In this document: positions 1-7,900 of the stretch, one piece after another
Numbering within the stretch: the first letter of the stretch is position 1
Layout of the letters: every line of letters starts with the position of its first letter
Translations under genes and position numbers: made by a program
Notes under the pieces: model-generated
What the model was told of the DNA's origin: nothing
What the model saw: the letters and a program-made list of their open reading frames with translations, nothing else
The model's database searches: none
NCBI GenBank assembly: GCA_001584585.1
Contig: LSYV01000082.1
Coordinates: 130,005-149,586 of the forward strand
Reading direction: 5' to 3'
DNA from: Gonium pectorale
Taxonomy: Eukaryota; Chlorophyta; Chlorophyceae; Chlamydomonadales; Volvocaceae
DNA: 19,582 nt

Positions 1-1074
1 GGCGGAGGCGCGCCTGGCGCCGCCGCCGGCCTGGCGGGGGCGTTCCGGGCGGCGGCGGCGGCGCGTGCGGCGGAGCTGAACGTCCGGGAGGCGGCAGCGC
101 TGGCGGCGGGGCTGCGGCTGCACCGTCCTACGGGCGGCGGCGGCGGTGTGGGCGGGGGCGGAAGCAGCGGTGGTGGTCCAAGAGCTGAGCGGCGGACAGC
201 GGACGACGACAGCAGCAGCAATGCGGCGGTGGCGCGGGCGCTTCTCAAGGTGGGTCTAAGCCTGGCCTGGCAATGGGCAAAATGGACGGACCTGCTGTTG
301 AGCCTTCCGTGTTGCCAGCATGCTAAGAAGCCTATCGCTTCGCGACGGCGCCTGGGACTTTTCATGTGTATCGGTCAGCATGGGTACGGTAATGGATTCT
401 GGATTCTCTTTGTCCACCCGGTCGCACGCGCATGGCTGCGGCGCCAGCGACCCCCCGACCATGTGCCACTGCATTTTCTTTCCGCGTCTCTGCCGCTGCC
501 ATGTTCTGCTGCCGTGCCCCGCGCCCCCGCACCACCCACGTTTGAATGCGAGTCGGTGCCCACGACGCGACCGTTTCCCTTCTTTGTACCCCCCACCCCA
601 CCCCACACCCCACACACAATGACAACGCCGCCTGCCTGCCAGGCCCTGCGTCAAAAGCTGGCGGCGTCAGAGGCCGCGGGCGCTTCTCCGTCAGCCACCC
701 CTCCAGTCGTGGGACGGAGGGCGGCGGCGGCGAAGGTACGCCGGACCGGCAGGCAGCCCCGCACACCGCCAGCCACCAGTCTGTCCGACGCCGATAGGCG
801 GCTGGCGCGCCGCCTGTGCGTTGCACTGGCGAGGGGCGCCGCGGCGCAGAGCGGCGGGGCCATGGGTCAGCGGCGTCCGCCTCCGCCTGTGTTGCAACAG
901 GCGGCGCCCGGGGGCGAGGCCTCCGCTGGCGGGTCCGGGGAGGCAACGCGCCCCGCAGGAACGAGGGCTGGGAATGTATCATTTGCACCCCGACCGATGC
1001 TGTCTATTTCTGGGCTCACGCGGTCCGGCCGGAACCTGCGGCTACCAGCCAGCCTTGTAGCGGGCAGGGAGTGA
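1..1074 (+). CDS. 3' end of an unidentified Ala/Gly/Arg-rich protein gene (partial, two exons visible)
   Basis: The reading frame is open from the first base of the window, so the 5' part lies outside. I place exons at 1-249 and 643-1074, ending at TGA 1072-1074. The donor is AAG|GTGGGT at 249/250. The acceptor CCTGCCAG ends at 642 after a C-rich tract. The visible protein is low complexity: an Ala-rich stretch with an AAELNVREAAALAAG segment that could be helical, then a Gly/Ser linker, an acidic DDDSSS patch, and an Arg/Ala/Pro-rich tail. I recognise no domain. The 393-nt intron is a multiple of three and has no in-frame stop, so a retained-intron protein is possible. A second candidate intron, 736-900 (GTACGC to CAACAG), would also keep frame, so the last exon may be split. 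Strand and stop are supported by the TGTAA about 340 nt downstream. Function unknown. Confidence 0.66.
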   Translation, partial: GGGAPGAAAGLAGAFRAAAAARAAELNVREAAALAAGLRLHRPTGGGGGVGGGGSSGGGPRAERRTADDDSSSNAAVARALLKVGLSLAWQWAKWTDLLLSLPCCQHAKKPIASRRRLGLFMCIGQHGYGNGFWILFVHPVARAWLRRQRPPDHVPLHFLSASLPLPCSAAVPRAPAPPTFECESVPTTRPFPFFVPPTPPHTPHTMTTPPACQALRQKLAASEAAGASPSATPPVVGRRAAAAKVRRTGRQPRTPPATSLSDADRRLARRLCVALARGAAAQSGGAMGQRRPPPPVLQQAAPGGEASAGGSGEATRPAGTRAGNVSFAPRPMLSISGLTRSGRNLRLPASLVAGRE

Positions 1075-1417
1075 GGTTGCTCTTCTGGCGGAGATAAGGT
1101 AGGCGCTGTGCGCATTCGTTGTATTCCTTGTGGGCAGATCTGCTCTGTATCTTCCTTAGCGAGTGGCGCAGATGTGATGCAGCTCGTTTTGCCTGTCTGA
1201 AGGTGGGAGATCGTGGTAAGGCATGTTGGCCGTGAGGATGACCTGTAGTCGAAGCGAGCCCCGCGGGCTTTCGTTGGAATACTGTAGGGCGTGTGTCTGC
1301 GACGTGGTCCCATGAGTTCCACAGCTGAAAACCATCGCCTGCTTGGACGTGTTTTGGCTGGCACGATGGCGCAGGATGGGGATCCTCCTCACTTCACCTT
1401 CGCTGAATCATATGTTT

Positions 1418-1422
1418 TGTAA
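1418..1422 (+). terminator. TGTAA polyadenylation signal of the first gene
   Basis: TGTAA lies in an AT-richer patch 344 nt after the stop at 1074. TGTAA is the usual poly(A) signal in Chlamydomonas and its relatives, with cleavage normally 10-20 nt further on. The stretch 1075-1417 is then an ordinary 3' UTR with no other feature seen. Confidence 0.75.
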
Positions 1423-1435
1423 AGTGATATGCAAA

Positions 1436-1810
1436 TTTCATGCTGGAGTGCCGTTCACAGTGTGCCGGGGAGGTTGGCGCGGGTCGAGCGTCGCGAACCG
1501 TCGCGGGAACGTGGGCCGCGAGCGGCCGCGTCGGCAGAAAACAGCCCGCATCCCAGCAAGAAAGCCAAGGCGAAATTGAGCTAATGTGCCTTTGACCGTC
1601 CCTCATTTGCGGCCTCGGTGTACATCCACCGACCCCCGCTTTTACGTCACAACGGTCTCTCCACACACAGGCCCACTAATCCTTGTGCCTGCGTAATTCG
1701 CCACACATAATTATAAGCAATAGCTTTCACATCATCCTAGCAATTTCAACCTTGAAAACTCAGCTGACACAACCTCTCCCCCGACTGCACGCTGAAAGGC
1801 AAGACGAGCC
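1436..1810 (+). promoter_or_regulatory. Intergenic promoter and 5' UTR of the Gly-rich protein gene, with TATA-like element
   Basis: This gap separates the first gene's presumed cleavage site from the next ATG at 1811. It is AT-richer than the coding sequence and holds TATAAG at 1712-1717, 94 bp upstream of the ATG. That spacing would put transcription start near 1740-1750 and give a 5' UTR of about 65 nt. No ORF of interest and no repeat was found here. The promoter role is inferred from position and the TATA-like motif only. Confidence 0.5.
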
Positions 1811-3068
1811 ATGGCCCTTCGGGCTGGGTTGAGGGTTAGCAGCTGCGCCGGGTCGCAGCAGTCACGGAGAGCGAGCACGACGCCACGGCTTCTGGTGAGT
1901 GCATCTGCATCTGGGCCGCCAGCTGCTGTCTCCTCGACAGCGACTGGCGGCCAAAGCTGTGGTTATATTACCCGGTTTCGCACAGTTACGCCGTAAAGGA
2001 CAGTGGTGACGCTCGTGCCGGGTCGGGTCCCGCCCCTGCAGGCCTGCCAATCGCGGAGGCGACTGGTGATTTCGGCGGGCCAGTCACAGTCAGGCAACAC
2101 GGCAGTCAAGCGGCGCCTCAGCGGCCCGCCCAACCTGCCGCCCATCGACAGCAACGTGAGCTTGGGTTGTGGCGGGTTTTGTAGTAGGCATGGGGTGTGC
2201 AAACGTAAGCCCCGCACGCATCTCCCTGCACCCTTGCCCAGGCCCTCCCTGCTGCTGATCGGAGGGGCTTGGGCAAGCAGATGGATCCTGCATTTACGGC
2301 CTGCCGGAACAGTGCTGTGTCATGTATGTGCACCGCTGTGCTGACTCCCATGGCGGCCACTCCCTGCAGGGCGGTGGCGGCGGGGGCGGCGGGGGCGACG
2401 GGTGGGGCTGGGAGCGCACCGCCCGCAACGTGGCGCCCAACCTCTTCGTGCTGGGGCTCTACTGGTTCGTCACATCGTACGGCGGCGACAACTTCGGCGG
2501 GGGTGGCGGCGGAGGCGGCGGGGGCGGAGGCGGTGAGCGGCGGTCGCGGCAAGAGCGGCCCAAGCAGTTACCGAGGGGCATCGTATCACCACGCGCGGTC
2601 CTATATGAGTACGCCTCCGCTTGCCTTTCTGGGTACCTCTCAATCGGCATGGCCACCCCTCAATATGGATTTTGGGGCTTTTTGCCTTTCTTCTGGCCGT
2701 TGCGCTACCGACAACAGCCGAGCAGCTCATGCACACAGTGTGCCGTGCCTAGCCGGCTTGTTTCCCCTTGTCCTGTCCCCTTCCCCTTTTCCTGTTCCCT
2801 TTTCCCTTTTCCTGTCTCCTTGACAAGGAATCCGGGGGATCCCCTTGGTCGTACCCGCTGCCCCGCAGGCGGCGGCGGAGGCGGGGAAGGCGGCAGCGGC
2901 CGGGGCGGCTTCCAGCCCGACGGCGACGGCCACAGCCAGCACAACAATTACCACGACGAGCGCAACAAGGACAACCGGCACAACGAGCATGCCGCCGGCG
3001 ACGACGACTCCAGCGAGCAGGAGGAGGAAGAGGAGGCGCCGCGCGGCCGCCGGCATCGGCGGTTTTGA
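1811..3068 (+). CDS. Small Gly-rich protein with putative chloroplast transit peptide and one hydrophobic segment
   Basis: Four exons, 1811-1894, 2042-2155, 2370-2532 and 2869-3068, give about 186 aa ending at TGA 3066-3068. All junctions are GT-AG (GTGAGT, GTGAGC and GTGAGC donors; TGCAG, TGCAG and CGCAG acceptors) with phases 0, 0 and 1. The ATG at 1811 was chosen because it follows a TATA-like element and opens an N-terminus rich in Ala/Ser/Arg and free of acidic residues (MALRAGLRVSSCAGS...), typical of an algal plastid transit peptide. A poly-Gly run (67-75) precedes the only conserved-looking core, WGWERTARNVAPN then LFVLGLYWFVTSYGGDNF (about 78-108), whose residues 86-103 could span a membrane. 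A run of about 18 Gly (109-126) follows, split by intron 3, then a hydrophilic His/Asn/Asp region and a Glu-rich tail ending in basic GRRHRRF. I do not recognise the family. A membrane-anchored thylakoid or envelope protein is only inference. Confidence 0.72.
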
Positions 3069-4181
3069 GGGCTGACGGGCTCCCCTATCTCCGGCCCCCC
3101 GCCCTGCCTACGGCCCTCGAGGGTCATGTGTGTTGGCCACGTGGCGGTTTTGCCCTGCCAGTCGTGGCGCCCACGGGGCTGAATGGCCTGTGGGGCTTGG
3201 CTTCGCCGCTGGCGTTGACGCCTGCTTCCGCTTTCTGGCTCTCGAAAACATTATCTGACGCGTCCGCGCCACCCCGATAAACCTGGGCCCTATTGGCGCT
3301 TTAGCAGTGCGTGGATCCCCCGGCTATGCTTGCACGCACTCACAGCCGCCCTTCAACCGCGGCGCTGTCCGGTCCGTCACAATATCCCCACCCTGTGCAC
3401 TGTGATATCACTGAGGCGGCGGGCGGCATCGGTGGCAAATAAGGCTGCCGAAGGGACACATTGGCGAATGCCAAAGGTCCCCCGCTCTGCGACCCCTATG
3501 CTGCTGGCTGCTCACTACTCACGCCCGGCCCCGGTCCGAACGTGACCGGGCTCCCGTGGGAAACGTCGGCGGCGTTTGTTGTGCGCACGGCCGTAGGTTC
3601 CTAGTGCGCAGTGATTGGGCTGTGTTGTCGTACGTATGATGGGGGTCGAGTGGGTTCACGTGCATGTCTGTACACTCTGTATTGCGAAAGAGCGAGAGCG
3701 CGTGGGTCCGAGTGCGAGTGCAAGTGGAGTGTCGTATGCAGCGCCGTACGAGACTGAGTGGTGCATGACTGATGAGTGGTTGGGTGCATGTAGAGCGATG
3801 CAGACTGTACGTGCCGTACGTTTGGATCCGTCCGTTCGTCCCTGGCAGTGTGTTATGTATGCGTGACGGTCCCTGGCAGTGTGTGTTGTGTGTGGGTGCA
3901 GCGCTTGTTTCATTTCGTCGCTGCACCTGCAGCAAGTTTGTTGTGAAGGGTCGTGACACTTCTTGAAGCGTACACAACAGCCCCTCCCTGCCGGAGCCAC
4001 TGGGCGAATGCCTGCGGCGCCGCCCTCGTGCCGGCGTGCTTCATGATGACCTCTTTCTCAGCACGCAGCTGTGCCCCATTCATGGATTGGTGTTTTCTTT
4101 GTCTTCATGTGCTGGGGTGGTAGGATCTTTGGGGGTGTGAAGGAGCGCCGTCACGTATGTGTGGTACGACGCAATGCAATC
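3069..4181 (+). other. Long 3' UTR of the Gly-rich protein gene; no other gene seen
   Basis: From the stop at 3068 the first TGTAA on this strand is at 4189, which implies a 3' UTR of about 1.1 kb. The sequence is non-coding in character: short frames only, T/G-rich patches (TGTGTGTT, TGTACA) and reduced codon bias. A tandem repeat lies at 3838-3884. No RNA gene or mobile element was recognised. Confidence 0.55.
3838..3884 (+). repeat. 16-bp direct repeat, period 31
   Basis: GTCCCTGGCAGTGTGT occurs exactly at 3838-3853 and again at 3869-3884, separated by 15 bases, in the presumed 3' UTR of the upstream gene. It looks like a small tandem duplication. Confidence 0.8.
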
Positions 4182-4193
4182 TTACAGTTGTAA
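4182..4193. terminator. Palindromic double poly(A) signal shared by two converging genes
   Basis: TTACAGTTGTAA carries TGTAA on the + strand (4189-4193) and TGTAA on the - strand (4186-4182). It is the first such signal downstream of the + strand gene ending at 3068. It is also the first TTACA reached downstream of the - strand FDXR gene ending at 4977. Cleavage 10-20 nt past each signal would make the two mRNAs overlap tail to tail by a few tens of bases. The motif is seen directly; use by both genes is inferred from position. A second + strand TGTAA is at 4801-4805. Confidence 0.65.
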
Positions 4194-4976
4194 CCCAAGC
4201 CGTCCCCAGCGCTAAACCCGGCCATTTAAGCTTCCAACGGCCAAAGGCACTGGCGTAGGCCACACCGACAGCCGGCTTGCCGCCGAAAGTGTCTACTTCG
4301 CAGACAGCGCCGCCGTGCTCGGTCTCGTCTGGGCGCTGCCATCGAAAGCAGATCTTTGATTCATCATTTCATCTTCACAAGAACTCACAAAGTCAGGTTC
4401 TTTTGCGGCATTCGCCATGTGCCGCCGCTGCTGCCAGGCCGGCGCAAAGGGCCAGGGCCGCCAGGAGCCGAGGCCAGGTGCACCGCACGGCAAAATTGAA
4501 AGCAAGGAGCAAGAAGTCATGCTCGTCATGTTGTCGTACATGTTGATGATGAATGCCAGAGAGGCCGCCATAGTGCTACTGCTACTACTCGCTTCCACAG
4601 ATCCGCAGGTCCGTTGCTGTGGAGGCGCCTGGCAAAGCGCCGGCAAGTACCGGCCAAGCAGGTGCTTGCCCCCATTGTTCCCCGACTGCCCCTTACTTCA
4701 CGTGTATATCCCAGGGCGGTGCGCCTCTTCCCCGCCACCCCGCGTATCTAACACATACACACGGTGCCAGACATAGGTCGCCCGCCGCCCTCCAACCACC
4801 TGTAACCGGCTCCATCCCCCGCCTTCACCCCCTCGCTCGCGCTCGCCTCCGCCGGGGGAACGCCCCTCCACCATCACCACGTTTGACCATGGCCCCGGCC
4901 CCCGCCCCTCGCCACATCAGAAATGAACCTGACCAGAACGAGTTACTCGTACCCTGGCACATGCCGCCCACCACGC
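4194..4976 (-). other. 3' UTR of the FDXR gene
   Basis: This lies between the FDXR stop codon and the shared signal at 4182-4193, giving a 3' UTR of about 0.8 kb. Frames on both strands exist, for example + 4417-4776 and - 4293-4646, but they lack recognisable domains, splice logic or a promoter. I read them as chance frames in GC-rich UTR. Confidence 0.55.
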
Positions 4977-7900
4977 CTAGACGCCCACCACGCGAAGCAT
5001 CTCGTCCACGTCCGTCACCTTCTCCCGCACCCGCCCCGCCGCCCGCCCCGCCGCCACCTCGTGCTCGTCCAGCCGCCGCCACCCCGCCCAGTCCACCGCC
5101 CGCACGGCGCGCTGCGCCAGCAGCGGCGCCAGGCCCGCCAAGCCGGGCGGCCCCGCCGACCCGTGGGTCGCCTCGCCCGCCGCCAGCAGCGCCTCCGTGT
5201 CGGCGCCCACGCTTCCCGCCGTCTCGTCGGCGTCCACCAGGTTGGTGCCGATGATGCCGGTGGGGCCGCGCTTGAGCCAGCCCACCACGTACAGACCCGG
5301 GTCGGGGGCGGGCGCGGGTGCAGAGTCGCCGGGGGCCGCCTGCGGGGGAGTTGGGTGGCGGGGCCGGGGCGGGGGAAGGGCGGTGAGCACAATCGGGGAG
5401 GGGATGTCCAGTAAAGGGGTGGCAAGGCTCTATCCAACACACGGGCCTGGAGCGCGCGCTGAGTCGCCGGGGGCCGACTGCGGGGGGGGGGGCGATAGAA
5501 TCTTGGAGATCGTCCTCACTGGAGAGGCCTTGGGCGCATTCGAACCGTCTAAGAAGAAGGCGGAAGAGGAGGGGGGCAGGGCCGGGCGGTGAGTGCGTGC
5601 GTGGTGGGCGGAAAGTCAAGCGGTAGCAAGGCGCTACTCAACACACGGGCAGGGGCAGGAAATGGGGCGAGTAAAGGCGGGCAGGGCAGGGGAGGGGCTG
5701 TCATCATCATCAGCGCCGCGCGCGCGCCTGGCACACAGGCTGTGGCCGCCAGGCGAGGGGGGGCGGGGTCTGGGGTGAGGTGAGGTGGGGCAGAGGTGCG
5801 TGTGCCGTCTCCACTCCACAGCTGTGCCGTTGCAGCGGCGCCGGTTGTGCCCCGACGCCCCGTCGGCTGGGGCATTGACTGCGGAGGGGCGGAGCTGCTC
5901 GAGGCCCCCCCCCCAGGCCTCAGATAGATTGGTCGACTACAGTAGCGCTGGGCAAACACGCCGAAAGCGACACTCATTGACAAAGCCAAAGGGGCTGGAA
6001 ATGCTGCGATACCGGCCCCCTTCTTCCCCTCTTTTCCTTCCCTCCCCTCTCCCGTTGTTCATTCCCCTTTCCCTTCAACTCCCCTCTCCCGCTCCCCCGA
6101 AAGTCCGTCTTGGCAGGCCCGTGCTCGCGGCGCCAGTGCTGTTCCCAGTCGGGTGGGCATGAGCTTTCCTCCGCCTCTCCTTCACGTGATCGACACCTAC
6201 AAATTTCTGACGTCGCAGTTTTGCGGGTCGTCTACAACTACGCCAAGGCCGCCACCACTCCTTCTCTTGAGTATGCGATTCGGTGTCCGCGACGCGACCC
6301 GTATCCCTTCTTCAATTCCCCCCTCCCCCCTCTCTCCGCGGCCCGACCGCCCGCACCTGGAGCACCCGGCCAGCCACGTTGGGCACCACGCCGCGCCGGC
6401 CGTCAAACGCCACGCCCTGCAGGGGGGGGGGCGGATGGCGGCGGCGCGGCGGCGTGCGGGGGGCGGCGGGGAGAGGCGTGAGGCGGCACTCCCGGGTACG
6501 GCAGGTGGACAAGGCGGGTGGACAAGGGACTGGGGCCGGACTGGGGCCGGCTTGGCAGCGTGCGGGAGACGGTCAGACAAGGAGTGAGGTGCTCCCCCCC
6601 CGCCGGCTGGGCGTCTGGACGAGGGAGTAGATGCGCCCGGCAAACTCCAAGCCTGAGCGCACGCGGCCTTGCTACCACGTGAGGACGTCCAGAGGCATCA
6701 CCCCCCGCTCCTCCCCCTCTCCCGCCCCCTCCCGCCCCCCCTCCTCCGCACCTGCAGCGGCAGCCCCTTGTACCCAATGCTCTTGAGCACCAGCTGGCAG
6801 TCGATGGTGTCGTACACGCCGCTGCCCACCGCCACCGAAAAGCCCGGGCCCTCGGGCCGCACCTCGGTGCGCTCCACCCGCAGGCCTGCGGGAGGGGGGG
6901 CGGGAGGGGGGTTGCTTGGGGGGCGGGTTGCCTTGGGGGACGAGCTGCTTGGGGCATAGAGGGAGTGGGGTTGAGAACACGTGTTTGATGGGGACGCCCG
7001 GCGTCATTCTCCCCTCTAATCTGGGGGATAGTGGGTTTGGAAGGCATTCTCAGTAGAGAAGCCTGGGGGGCGCCCCTCCCCCTCTAATCTGGGGGAGGGG
7101 CGAGCGAAGCACCGTCCCAGTGGGAAACTGACGAGCCCCAAGACTGCTCTCCATCATGACCACACACCGCGGCGAGCCTGGGACCACGGGAGATCGAGAG
7201 GCGCCTGCCCCTCCTTGCGGCCCCCGCCCTCAGGATGAGTGAACAGCCGCGCCTTTATCCTTCGCCCTGTCCCTCCGCACTTTATCCCCTCCCCCTTCCC
7301 ACACCCTCCGCTCCCCTCCCCCCCCCCCGCTCCGGCGCACCTGTGACTCCGCCGTCAGGTCCCCCCCGCAGCACCTCCACCGGGTTGCGGTAGAACTCAA
7401 AGAACAGCCGCCGCCGCTCCGCCTCCTCCCCCGCGCCTCCCGTCCCCGCGTCCGCCACCGCCTTGGTGACCAGCTCGTGCACCCGGCGCTTGAGGCGGGT
7501 TGCCTTCATCTCCGCCGCGTCGGCGGCGCTGACCGCCAGCTGCCCCGGGTCCGCCACGCAGGCGGTGACGCCGCACTCGCCCAACAGCTCCTTGAGCTCC
7601 TTGGGCGTGCAGGCGGCCTGGTGGGGTGGGGGGTAGGGGCAGGGGGGGCCAGGAGGAGGCATTGAGGTGTTTTGGTGTGCGTTGGAGGGCCGTACGGCAT
7701 ATGCGGTCAGAGGGCAGGACAGACAGCAAGGTTTGGCTCAACCGCCGGGAGTCCCACACATCCAACGTGTGTGACCTCCGGCAGCGCAGCGCAGCAAGAA
7801 CCAGGCACCAAGCAGTGAGTAGCGCCCGGAACCCCGCGACCCCGCGATCCCCCGCCCCCCGCGACTCGGCCCCCGTCCCCCAGCTGCCCCGCGACCTGCC

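Noticed and set aside
4293..4776. Open frames on both strands (+ 4417-4776, - 4293-4646) with a hydrophobic stretch
   Set aside because: They lie in the expected FDXR 3' UTR. They show no known domain, splice context or promoter, and the two frames mirror each other as GC-rich shadows do.
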